From Victivallis lenta (GTDB taxonomy: Bacteria > Verrucomicrobiota > Lentisphaeria > Victivallales > Victivallaceae), in NCBI RefSeq assembly GCF_009695545.1, contig NZ_VUNS01000032.1, forward strand, positions 1 through 57,774: a stretch of DNA of 57,774 nucleotides, written 5' to 3'. The notes under the pieces are model-generated. The model was not told the DNA's origin. It did no database searches and worked only from the letters and a program-made list of their open reading frames with translations. The stretch's first letter is position 1; the number at the start of each line of letters is the position of its first letter. This document shows, piece after piece, positions 28,145-35,434 of the stretch. The position numbers and the translations under genes are program-made.

Positions 28145-28555
28145 TTACTCTGCGGGAGTAGATTGTAATGAAGTCTGATACGCCCTATGATAATAGCGGA
28201 GCGATGGAGCGGAGAGTCCCGGAAATTCATCGGAGCGGATGAGATCGTCCGCGTTTTGGGGACGCGGATGGGCGGCGATAAAATCCCGGCGGGCGGCGGT
28301 TCGGGCGGTTTTCAGTTTGAGACCTGCCGCGAGATGTTTTTGCAGGTAAGCATCGTATTCCGCTCCCCATTGGATGCTCCGCCGTAATGCTTTCTCGTGT
28401 CGTTTCCGGTGAAATTTGCGAAACTTCTCGGCATCGTCGATGAGCTTCTGAAGGCAGGCGTAAACTGCCGCCTCCGAGTCCTTGCGACATGCGGCAAGTT
28501 CGCGAAGCATTTCCGGGGGGAGATTCAGTTTTTCGGTGGAAATCAAAATATCCAT
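28145..28555 (-). CDS. Hypothetical helical protein of the mobile element
   Basis: 136 residues, strongly helical and basic (KFRKFHRKRHEKALRR, KLKTARTAARRDF), starting MDILISTEKLNLPPEML. It lies 46 bases after the 88-aa helix-turn-helix gene and in the same direction, so it is probably the last gene of the short excisionase operon. The basic helices would suit DNA binding. I do not recognise a family. It is convergent with the rhamnosidase gene. Confidence 0.6.
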   Translation of the reverse strand: MDILISTEKLNLPPEMLRELAACRKDSEAAVYACLQKLIDDAEKFRKFHRKRHEKALRRSIQWGAEYDAYLQKHLAAGLKLKTARTAARRDFIAAHPRPQNADDLIRSDEFPGLSAPSLRYYHRAYQTSLQSTPAE

Positions 28556-28601
28556 GGCAGGATGCGGCGAACGGTCGTACTGCCCGTCCGCCGCCGTATG
28601 T

Positions 28602-28868
28602 TTACTTCATTTTCTGGAATACATGGATCGATCTGCGGTCATCAAGGGAGCGGTGAAACCGGATCAGTTCCAGCATCACCAGATATCGCAACGACTTCGC
28701 CGCCTGACGCGGCGTGATGCCGCATTGGGTCGCAAGTTCTTCCGTGGTCAGAACCAGCGAACCATGCCGTTCAAGCAGAACGGTCATCCGGCCGTAAACG
28801 AGTTTGACGTAGATGGGCAAATCCGTCCGGGACAGGATTTCCGCAGGAATGACGGCACCGGTGTTCAT
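28602..28868 (-). CDS. Small winged-helix DNA-binding protein
   Basis: 88 residues from ATG 28868, with GGAGG 7 bases upstream; the ATG overlaps the stop of the preceding gene (ATGA), so the two are translationally coupled. A helix-turn-helix is visible in LTTEELATQCGITPRQAAKSLRYLVMLELI, followed by a wing-like FHRSLDDRRSIHVF end, resembling replication-initiator or MarR-like small winged helices of mobile elements. It is probably a regulator of excision or transfer. Confidence 0.7.
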   Translation of the reverse strand: MNTGAVIPAEILSRTDLPIYVKLVYGRMTVLLERHGSLVLTTEELATQCGITPRQAAKSLRYLVMLELIRFHRSLDDRRSIHVFQKMK

Positions 28869-29212
28869 CTGGCCGCCTCCTTCCCATGGCATTGCGGAAC
28901 GATGATTTCATCCTCCGGCACGCCATGGTTCAACAGCTCCCGAACGCTTTCGGGATCGATCCGGACCAGCCGCGGACTGATATTGACCGTCTTCAGTTTG
29001 CCGTTTTTGATATAACGGTTCACGCTGTTGACCGACACGCCCAGAAGCTCAGCGCATTCGCGGCGCGTCAGCTTCTTCTGAATGCTGCCCTGAATTTCCG
29101 AATGGCTCAAGGCTGCATGCAACTGCTCGCTTGTAAGGCCGGAATAATACTCCCGCAAGAGATTGACCGCCGTGTTCAATACGATGGCATGAGATTGATT
29201 CTGAATTCTCAT
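28865..29212 (-). CDS. Excisionase-like helix-turn-helix protein
   Basis: 115 residues from ATG 29212 with GGGAG 8 bases upstream. The C-terminal half holds KLTRRECAELLGVSVNSVNRYIKNGKLK, an HTH_17/excisionase-type MerR-like motif, followed by VNISPRLVRIDPESV, the usual strand after such motifs. The N-terminal 50 residues are helical (LLREYYSGLTSEQLHAALSH). Located 200 bases downstream of the integrase operon terminator, it is the natural candidate for the directionality factor of the element. Confidence 0.75.
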   Translation of the reverse strand: MRIQNQSHAIVLNTAVNLLREYYSGLTSEQLHAALSHSEIQGSIQKKLTRRECAELLGVSVNSVNRYIKNGKLKTVNISPRLVRIDPESVRELLNHGVPEDEIIVPQCHGKEAAR

Positions 29213-29363
29213 TGATTTTTCTCCCTGATGTTGTTTTGTCGTTTCGGTTTGCAAACGCGCCTGCATCAGGGAGGCGGATTTTTCCGTTTTCTTCAGGAAA
29301 AATCACGAAATCACGCTCAAAAAGATGTTTTCACATTTCCGGATCGTTTCCGGATTTTAAGAC

Positions 29364-29393
29364 AAAAAAAGACGCCTCAGCAGTAGAAGCGTC
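29364..29393 (-). terminator. Intrinsic terminator of the integrase operon
   Basis: Read on the minus strand, GACGCTTC and GAGGCGTC pair over 8 positions with one G-U wobble around a 7-base loop, followed directly by seven T. It sits 29 bases past the stop of the 123-aa gene and so ends the integrase transcript before the excisionase gene. Confidence 0.8.
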
Positions 29394-29421
29394 ATAAAAC
29401 CATTGAAGAATTATGAGAAAG

Positions 29422-29793
29422 TCAGTGCCGTCGGGCTTTGCGCGACATTTCTTCTTCTGACAAGCCGGGAATATTATTGCGGAGTGCCTGCTTGCTCCTA
29501 ATCTCTCCGATGATCTTATTGGCCCAGGAAGCCAATTCAATCTCATTGAACAAAGCACTGTATCCTTCATAGGGACATCTGCCGTTGTCCCAATTTTGAA
29601 TGGTCCTTCTGGTAAACGAATGTTTTACTTCAAGGTCACTGAGGCGCCGAAAGGCTGTATTGATGATGGCAACTTTTTCTGCAAGCGTCAATAGGCGCTT
29701 CGGTTTCATTGCCTGAATGTCGGCCTTCTGGAGCTCATCCAATCTCTGCAAAATTTCATCGACGGAACGTTTTTCTCGGAGTTCATGCATCAT
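29422..29793 (-). CDS. Hypothetical protein coupled to the integrase
   Basis: 123 residues starting MMHELREKRSVDEILQRL. Its ATG overlaps the recombinase stop by 4 bases, so the two are translationally coupled. The segment LTLAEKVAIINTAFRRLSDLEVKHSFTRRTIQNWDNGRCP reads like a Cro/XRE-type or terminase-like helix-turn-helix region. The C-terminus is acidic then basic. It may modulate integration or expression. No named family is recognised. Confidence 0.65.
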   Translation of the reverse strand: MMHELREKRSVDEILQRLDELQKADIQAMKPKRLLTLAEKVAIINTAFRRLSDLEVKHSFTRRTIQNWDNGRCPYEGYSALFNEIELASWANKIIGEIRSKQALRNNIPGLSEEEMSRKARRH

Positions 29794-30857
29794 CTCTCCG
29801 CGCGTTGTATATCAGGTTTGTAGGAGAAGATCATCCAATTTTTCAGAGAAGAGATCGAACTGAGTAAGTGGAGCCAGCCAGGGCGAACTGCCTTTCCGCG
29901 CAACTTTGATTTCAGACCTATTTTTATTGCTTTCATAAATAATTTTGAGTAAAATAGAACCATAGACTTTCTCCTTCTGACGTTTAGAGTAGGAAGACGC
30001 TGTGCAGCTTCCCGTAGATCATCCAGATCGTTGTGATTGGCGTAGTATTCCGCCATCGCCACCGTTTTATGACCGGCAAGCTTCATTCTGACACTGACCG
30101 GAATTCTGGCTTTATTTGCCAGGATACAATAAGAGTGGCGAAGGCTGTGATGATCTTTGACGCTGGCGACCCGGCGTTCCGGTATCTGTATTGAAGTCGT
30201 GATGCCAAGTCCTTTCAGGAATTTGATTACACGGTACGAAACACAACCGGAATGGCGCAGATACATTTCCGCATGTTCCGGGAAGACATATTGACCGGTT
30301 TGCGGCTGAAACCGAAGCAGTTTTTCTATATCGGGGGTAAAAAACAGAACCATATTCGCTCCGGTTTTGCTGCGGTTACGTATGATGGCCTGCGCTTTCC
30401 TATCGACATTATCCCAGGTCATTGTACAGATATCGATTTCAGGCCAACCGGAAGCTCCGATCAGAAAGAGGGGACGGCAGAAACGGGCGTATTGACACCA
30501 GTGATCAAATTGATCGGATTGGCCTTGATAGACGTTTCGCATTCGCTGCGGATCTTCGGATATCCCTTCGGCGATTCTTGCGATTTCCTCCTGAGTGTAG
30601 ATTCTCCGGGGAGTGCTCTCTTCTTCCGGCAGGATAACTTCGCTCCAGGGACTGACAATCAGCCCGGCATCTTCCATCAGGCGGGTGAAGATTCCTCGGC
30701 AAACGCAGACGATTTCTTTGATCGTCTTGGCCGAAATCCGATAACGGCTGTGATAGCAGACTTCGCGTGACATGTGACCATTTTGAACAGTATACCGGAT
30801 TTCTTTCCGGAAACGTCCGTTATCGGTCAGATATTTGACATAGGCTTCGCAGTGCAA
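29790..30857 (-). CDS. Tyrosine recombinase, catalytic part (frameshifted from its N-terminus)
   Basis: 355 codons from the first ATG, but homology-like sequence continues upstream in this frame to about 30930 (EENWQDFRAYIAHFYPDITE), where it should join the 30902-31291 frame. The catalytic domain shows the box-I region IGASGWPEIDICTMTW, the Lys hairpin NRSKTGANM, then KDHHSLRHSYCILA (His-x-x-Arg), LAGHKTVAMAEYY with the probable Tyr nucleophile. The usual box-I Arg seems replaced by Pro. It is close to the remnant at 3693-4526. The gene reads away from the tRNA 75 bases beyond its N-terminal fragment's upstream flank, which is the normal site for a tRNA-targeting integrase. Confidence 0.8.
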   Translation of the reverse strand: MHCEAYVKYLTDNGRFRKEIRYTVQNGHMSREVCYHSRYRISAKTIKEIVCVCRGIFTRLMEDAGLIVSPWSEVILPEEESTPRRIYTQEEIARIAEGISEDPQRMRNVYQGQSDQFDHWCQYARFCRPLFLIGASGWPEIDICTMTWDNVDRKAQAIIRNRSKTGANMVLFFTPDIEKLLRFQPQTGQYVFPEHAEMYLRHSGCVSYRVIKFLKGLGITTSIQIPERRVASVKDHHSLRHSYCILANKARIPVSVRMKLAGHKTVAMAEYYANHNDLDDLREAAQRLPTLNVRRRKSMVLFYSKLFMKAIKIGLKSKLRGKAVRPGWLHLLSSISSLKNWMIFSYKPDIQRAER

Positions 30858-30901
30858 ACGCCGGATATGGGAAATTTCCGTGATATCGGGATAAAAGTGC
30901 G

Positions 30902-31291
30902 CTATATAGGCACGGAAATCCTGCCAGTTTTCTTCAAGCCGGCATAACTGGATTGGGCGATACGTCTGGATGGTTTCAGAGCGGCCAATTCAAACGCTTC
31001 ATCCAAGAGGACAGGATGACCGCCGGTCAATTCGTACTTGTAGTTTTCGACGAGTGCGACGACCGTTTTGTTGCGGCGGATATCCCGTTCGACCTCTTTC
31101 AGTTCTTCATTTTCGCGACGAATGCGGGCTCGCTCGGATGCCTCAAAGTGTTCTGCGCGCTTTTTGAGAGTGGCAATTTCCCGTGCAGAAGCTCCCGGCG
31201 GAATTTCACAGCCTTTACAGATGCCGGAATAACTGACTCCGGCAACCATGAAACGGTAATGAAACTTCTTGCTTCGGATTTTGATTGACAT
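30902..31291 (-). CDS. N-terminal fragment of the tyrosine recombinase
   Basis: 129 codons starting MSIKIRSKKFHYRFMVAGVS with GGGAGGAG 5 bases before the ATG, so this is the true translation start of the integrase. KKFHYRFMVAGVSYSGICKG is the three-stranded arm-binding domain of phage-type integrases, followed by a charged helix. The frame is lost near 30930 at TTGAAGAAAACTGG, where a -1 shift restores the recombinase. It could be a real mutation, a recoding event or an assembly error in the A-run. Confidence 0.75.
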   Translation of the reverse strand: MSIKIRSKKFHYRFMVAGVSYSGICKGCEIPPGASAREIATLKKRAEHFEASERARIRRENEELKEVERDIRRNKTVVALVENYKYELTGGHPVLLDEAFELAALKPSRRIAQSSYAGLKKTGRISVPI

Positions 31292-31402
31292 GGCAACTCC
31301 TCCCTGATTGGATCATTGCGATCCGTTGTGATTTGACAGGGAGGACTGTCGTTGCTGCTTCTCTCTGGATTTGCACAAATTTTACACAAACTTGTGACTT
31401 TG

Positions 31403-31447
31403 CCATTTTTCAGCTGCTCTCTCGGCATTTCCGAGCTGGAAAAATGG
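31403..31447. repeat. Nested inverted repeat touching the tRNA 3' end, candidate attachment or terminator site
   Basis: The outer arms CCATTTTTCAGCT (31403-31415) and AGCTGGAAAAATGG (31434-31447) match except for one extra base. The inner arms CTCGG and CCGAG (31421-31435) enclose CATTT. The right arm includes the CCA end of the tRNA. It lies between the integrase and its presumed tRNA target. Confidence 0.5.
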
Positions 31448-31519
31448 TAGCGGGGAATGGAATCGAACCATTGACCTTCAGGTTATGAGCCTGACGAGCT
31501 GCCACTGCTCTACCCCGCG
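31445..31519 (-). tRNA. tRNA-Met (CAT), probably the initiator
   Basis: 75 bases including an encoded CCA. The cloverleaf folds: acceptor CGCGGGG against CCCCGCT, D-stem GAGC/GCTC, anticodon stem TCAGG/CCTGA around CTCATAA, T-stem AATGG/CCATT with loop TTCGATT. Position 1 is C and 72 is T, so the first pair is unpaired as in bacterial initiators (which usually have C-A). Only two of the three G-C pairs typical of initiator anticodon stems are present (29-41 is A-T). The 3' end faces the integrase, marking it as the probable insertion target. Confidence 0.93.
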
Positions 31520-31600
31520 CTGTCGATATTACTAATATACCCCCGCAATTCGATTTTTCAAGCATGCAGGGGAGAAAGTTCAGGAAAATTTCATCAAAAA

Positions 31601-31620
31601 TTATTAGATTAAACTAATAA
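31601..31620. promoter_or_regulatory. Candidate DtxR-family operator
   Basis: TTATTAG and CTAATAA form a perfect 7-bp inverted repeat with the 6-base centre ATTAAA. It resembles DtxR-type boxes (TTAG...CTAA) and lies 5 bases before the -35 of the promoter for the iron regulator, as expected for iron-dependent autorepression. Confidence 0.65.
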
Positions 31621-31625
31621 ACAGG

Positions 31626-31653
31626 TTGAAAAACAGTTGCCTCATGATATATT
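31626..31653 (+). promoter_or_regulatory. Promoter of the iron-uptake operon
   Basis: TTGAAA (31626-31631) and TATATT (31648-31653) with a 16-base spacer, 26 bases before the regulator ATG at 31680. It abuts the DtxR-like palindrome. Confidence 0.6.
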
Positions 31654-31679
31654 AAAGAGGATTGAAAGGAATCGTGTCT

Positions 31680-32372
31680 ATGAGCAACAATGTCATTTCC
31701 AGCAGTCTGGAAGATTATCTCGAAGCGATTGCCGAGATCATCGAAAACAAAGGCCATGCCCATACCAAAGACATCGCCGAACGGCTGCGGGTGAAGATGC
31801 CGTCGGTAACAAATGCGCTTCAGGCGCTTTCGGCGCGCGGACTGATCAATTATCAATCGCACAGTCCGGTCGTATTGACCAGCCGGGGAGCGGAAATGGC
31901 CGCGGTGATCCGTCATCGGCATACGGTTTTGAAGGGCTTCTTTTCCGGCCTCCTGAAACTCGATTCAAAGAAGGCCGACGAGACGGCATGCCGGATCGAG
32001 CATGTGATCGGCGAAACCGTGCTTTCGCGCATCGTCCTTCTGGTCGAAGCGATCGCCGAACGCGAGGACTGCGCACCGCTGCGCGAATATCTCGCGACAA
32101 CCATGCCGAAACTCAGCGCCGAGGCCGGAGAAGATGACGGAAATCTGATTCCGCTGAGCGAGCTGCCGGTCGGACAGCCGGCCGTGGTGGTGCGCGTCGA
32201 CGAAAACCTGCGCGGCCTCAAGAAATTTGCGGATCTCGGACTCGTGCCCGGCACACTGCTGCAGCTGGAAGGACATGCGCCGTTCGGCGACCTGCTGCGC
32301 GTCAGAATCATGGGAAGCAGTCTGTCGCTGCGGGCCGGCGATGCCGCGTTCATCAGTGTCAAGCTCACGTAA
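31680..32372 (+). CDS. DtxR/MntR-family metal-dependent regulator with FeoA domain
   Basis: 230 residues from ATG 31680, with AAAGGA 9 bases upstream. N-terminal winged helix: SSLEDYLEAIAEII, HTKDIAERLRVKMPSVTNAL and LINYQSHSPVVLT. The dimerisation and metal-binding domain follows at about 65-140 (RHRHTVLKGFF, CRIEHVIGETVL). From about 155 comes a FeoA/SH3-like domain (LADLGLVPGTLLQLEG, SLSLRAGDAAFI). It lies 62 bases before feoB, and no separate feoA is present. It most likely represses the operon when ferrous iron is plentiful. Confidence 0.9.
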   Translation: MSNNVISSSLEDYLEAIAEIIENKGHAHTKDIAERLRVKMPSVTNALQALSARGLINYQSHSPVVLTSRGAEMAAVIRHRHTVLKGFFSGLLKLDSKKADETACRIEHVIGETVLSRIVLLVEAIAEREDCAPLREYLATTMPKLSAEAGEDDGNLIPLSELPVGQPAVVVRVDENLRGLKKFADLGLVPGTLLQLEGHAPFGDLLRVRIMGSSLSLRAGDAAFISVKLT

Positions 32373-32434
32373 AGCGGGCTTTTTTTATCAGGTTGTTTAG
32401 CTTCTTCTAATTATTGATTAAGGATATCTATTCC

Positions 32435-34645
32435 ATGGAGAGCAAAGTTTTCAGAATCGCTCTTGCCGGTAATCCGAATTGCGGAAAGACCACCATATTC
32501 AACCGCCTGACCGGAACGCGGCAGCATGTCGGCAATTATCCCGGGGTGACGGTCGAGCGCAAGACCGGTTCGTGCCGGATCAATGATTTCCGGGTCGAGA
32601 TCGTCGACCTGCCCGGAATCTACAGTTTATCCTCCTCTTCGCCGGAGGAGAAGGTCGCATTTCAGGAACTGCTCAAAGGCGACATCGACCTGATCCTGAA
32701 CATCATCGATGCGGGAAACGCCCAGCGGAACATGTATCTGACCACGCAGCTGACCGAACTCGATATTCCGATGCTGCTGGCGTTCAACATGATCGACGAT
32801 GCGGAAAAACAGGGGCTCGTCTTCGATTTCCAGAAGCTGGAGGGCTTTTTCGGTTCTCCGATCGTTCCCACGGTCGGCTCGACCGGGACCGGCCTCGAAG
32901 AACTGCGCCGGAAGATTTACGAGATCGGCCGGGACCCCTCCCCGCAGCGGCCGGTCAAACCGAAATACGGCCCGAAAACCGATGAGGCGATCCGGGCTCT
33001 GACCGCCGGAATCGAAGCGCTGAACCTGCCGGAGACAAAGCGGATTCCGGCCCGCTATTTCGCAATCAAGGTGCTTGAAGATGATCCCGAAATCTGCCTC
33101 CGCCCCGAATTCGCCGCGTTCTGCAGCGAGGCGGCGGAGTGGCGCAAACAGATTTCCGCCCGGAACGGCATGAACAGCCGCACGCTGATGGCCGACTTCC
33201 GGTACGGCGTCATCGCGGGCGCCTGCCGGGAGGCGATTACGATCAGCAACGACCGCCGCCGCCAGCTTTCGGATGTGATCGACAAATATGTCACGAACCG
33301 CTTTCTCGGCGTGCCGATTTTTCTGCTGATGATGTATCTCGTGTTCCAGTTCACCTTCGCTGTCGGACAGTACCCGATGGATTGGCTGGAAGCGTTCTTC
33401 GGCTGGCTCGGCAGAACGGTGAACGAGGTCTGGCCGGTCGGACAGGCCGAGTTCCTCCAGCGGCTGCTGGTCGAGGGGATCATCGGCGGCGTCGGCGGCG
33501 TACTGGTTTTCCTGCCGAACATTCTGCTGCTCTTCCTGTCCATCGCGATACTCGAAGGAACCGGCTACATGGCGCGGGCGGCCTTCATCATGGACGGCTT
33601 CATGCATAAGTTCGGGCTGCATGGGAAGAGCTTCATTCCGATGCTGCTCGGCTTCGGCTGCTCGGTTCCGGCCGTGATGGCGACGCGGACGATCGACAAC
33701 GAGAGCGACCGCAAGACGACGATCATGGTCGTTCCCTTCATGAGCTGCGGTGCGCGGCTGCCGATCTACGCGATGCTGATTCCGGCCTTTTTCCCGGAGA
33801 AGTTTCAGGCGCTGACCATGTGGATCATCTACCTGATCGGCATTGTGGTCGCGCTCGGCTGCGCGCTCCTGCTGAAATCGACGATCTTCAAAGGCGAAGG
33901 GGAAGTGTTCGTCATGGAATTGCCGCCCTACCGCTGGCCGACGCTGCGCAGCATCCTGATCCTGATGTGGGAGAAAACGTCGATGTACCTGCACAAAGCC
34001 GGTACGCTGATTCTGCTTGCATCAATCCTTCTCTTCGTCATCAACACCTTTCCCGAGAAAAAAAGCTTCTCGGTTGATTATCCGGCAGAAATTGCGAAAG
34101 TCGAGCATTCCGTCGCTTCGGAAGAGGAGAAAGCCGGAGAACTCTCCCGGCTGAATGCCGAACAGAAAGGCGAGCTGCTTGAATATTCGATTGCCGGCCG
34201 CATCGGGAAAGGGCTCGAAGTGGTGATGAAGCCGCTCGGGTTCGACTGGAAGGTCAGCTCGGCATTGATCGGCGCATTCGCGGCGAAGGAGCTGTTCGTC
34301 GCCCAGCTCGGCATCCTCTACTCGGTCGAGGATGCCGAAAGCGAGGAGTCGACGCTGCAAAGCGCCCTGCAGAAAAATTACACGCCGCTGCAGGGTTTCT
34401 GCATCATGCTCTTCTGCCTGCTGACCGTGCCGTGCATTGCGACGATGGCGGTCGTGAGGCGCGAGGCGAATTCCTGGAAATTCATGTTCGCGCAGATTGC
34501 GCTGTATACCGTCATCGCCTATGTGGTCACGCTGGTGGTTTTCCAGGCCGGTTCAGTGCTCGATATCGGCACGAAACCGTTCCTGCCGCCGGTCCGGGAA
34601 ACGGCGATCGTCCGGCAGGCCATGCCGGACGGAGGAATGCGATGA
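32435..34645 (+). CDS. feoB: Ferrous iron transport protein B
   Basis: 736 residues from ATG 32435 (AAGGA about 10 bases upstream). The cytoplasmic G domain has GNPNCGKTTIFN (G1), YPGVTVE (G2), VDLPGIYSLSS (G3) and the NMID stretch (G4). The membrane part has two Gate repeats: GVGGVLVFLPNILLLF, then LLGFGCSVPAVMATRTI with the conserved Cys, and MSCGARLPIYAML with the second. The periplasmic loop and a C-terminal AKELFVAQLG segment follow. It imports Fe(II) across the inner membrane under control of the DtxR-type gene upstream. Its stop overlaps the next start. Confidence 0.97.
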   Translation: MESKVFRIALAGNPNCGKTTIFNRLTGTRQHVGNYPGVTVERKTGSCRINDFRVEIVDLPGIYSLSSSSPEEKVAFQELLKGDIDLILNIIDAGNAQRNMYLTTQLTELDIPMLLAFNMIDDAEKQGLVFDFQKLEGFFGSPIVPTVGSTGTGLEELRRKIYEIGRDPSPQRPVKPKYGPKTDEAIRALTAGIEALNLPETKRIPARYFAIKVLEDDPEICLRPEFAAFCSEAAEWRKQISARNGMNSRTLMADFRYGVIAGACREAITISNDRRRQLSDVIDKYVTNRFLGVPIFLLMMYLVFQFTFAVGQYPMDWLEAFFGWLGRTVNEVWPVGQAEFLQRLLVEGIIGGVGGVLVFLPNILLLFLSIAILEGTGYMARAAFIMDGFMHKFGLHGKSFIPMLLGFGCSVPAVMATRTIDNESDRKTTIMVVPFMSCGARLPIYAMLIPAFFPEKFQALTMWIIYLIGIVVALGCALLLKSTIFKGEGEVFVMELPPYRWPTLRSILILMWEKTSMYLHKAGTLILLASILLFVINTFPEKKSFSVDYPAEIAKVEHSVASEEEKAGELSRLNAEQKGELLEYSIAGRIGKGLEVVMKPLGFDWKVSSALIGAFAAKELFVAQLGILYSVEDAESEESTLQSALQKNYTPLQGFCIMLFCLLTVPCIATMAVVRREANSWKFMFAQIALYTVIAYVVTLVVFQAGSVLDIGTKPFLPPVRETAIVRQAMPDGGMR

Positions 34646-35313
34646 CCGGCGAACGATTCGAGGAGAAGTTCTCCGAGGTCGCCGCGCAGGTCCGGAGCAA
34701 GCTCGATTCGGCCAGCGGCTGCCACGATTACGATCATACGCGGCGGGTGCTGGCCAACGCGGTCCGGCTGGCGGAGCAGTTGCCGGAGGCGGATCTCCGG
34801 ATCGTGCGGCTCGCCGCGCTTCTGCACGACGTGGCGCGCCCGGAGGAGATGGCGGCGGAAGGGAAGTTATGCCACGCCGAGCTCGGAGCGAAGCAGGTGA
34901 TTCCGATCCTGGAAAAGGCCGGGTTCGAGCCGGAGCTGATCCGGCACGTCTCCGGCGCGGTGCTGACGCACCGGTTCCGGGCGAAACGGATTCCGGCGAC
35001 GCTCGAAGCGAAGATCGTTTATGACGCCGACAAACTCGATTCCCTCGGTGCGGTCGGAGTCGGCCGGGCATTCCTCTTTGCCGGACGTGTGCATGCGCGA
35101 CTGCACAACACGGAAAGAGAAGCGGTCAACTCCCCCGCTTACAGCCGGGAGGACACCGCCTACCGCGAATATCTCGTCAAGCTCCGGCATCTGCCGGACG
35201 GCATGCTGACGGAGCCGGGACGGACGATCGCCCGGGAGCGTGCTGCGTTCATGGCCGAATTCTTCCGACGGATGAATGCGGAAACCGGGCTTGACGCCAA
35301 TATGCCTTCTTAG
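34642..35313 (+). CDS. HD-domain phosphohydrolase
   Basis: 223 residues; the ATG overlaps the feoB stop (ATGA) with GGAGG upstream, so translation is coupled. The metal ligands are visible: His in CHDYDHTRRV, His-Asp in AALLHDVARPEEM, His in THRFRAKRIP and Asp in VYDADKLDSLGAVGVGRAF. This is the YedJ/YfbR-like uncharacterised HD class rather than a GGDEF- or PAS-linked form. The likely activity is on a nucleotide or phosphomonoester. Why it is coupled to feoB is not clear; the HD metal centre could be iron-loaded. Confidence 0.88.
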   Translation: MTGERFEEKFSEVAAQVRSKLDSASGCHDYDHTRRVLANAVRLAEQLPEADLRIVRLAALLHDVARPEEMAAEGKLCHAELGAKQVIPILEKAGFEPELIRHVSGAVLTHRFRAKRIPATLEAKIVYDADKLDSLGAVGVGRAFLFAGRVHARLHNTEREAVNSPAYSREDTAYREYLVKLRHLPDGMLTEPGRTIARERAAFMAEFFRRMNAETGLDANMPS

Positions 35314-35434
35314 AGCTTATTCAGGGATAAGTTCTTAGCATTTATCTGCGGATGAAGCTCTCTCCGTCTGCGGAGAAAGAATGTTCGGGATTCTTCTCCG
35401 AAACGGAGCGCCTGCGTTATGCGGGAAATGCCCG

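Noticed and set aside
32627-33994. 455-codon minus frame opposite feoB
   Set aside because: It is a shadow of the feoB codon pattern; composition is His/Asp/Arg-rich, with no ribosome-binding site or family feature.
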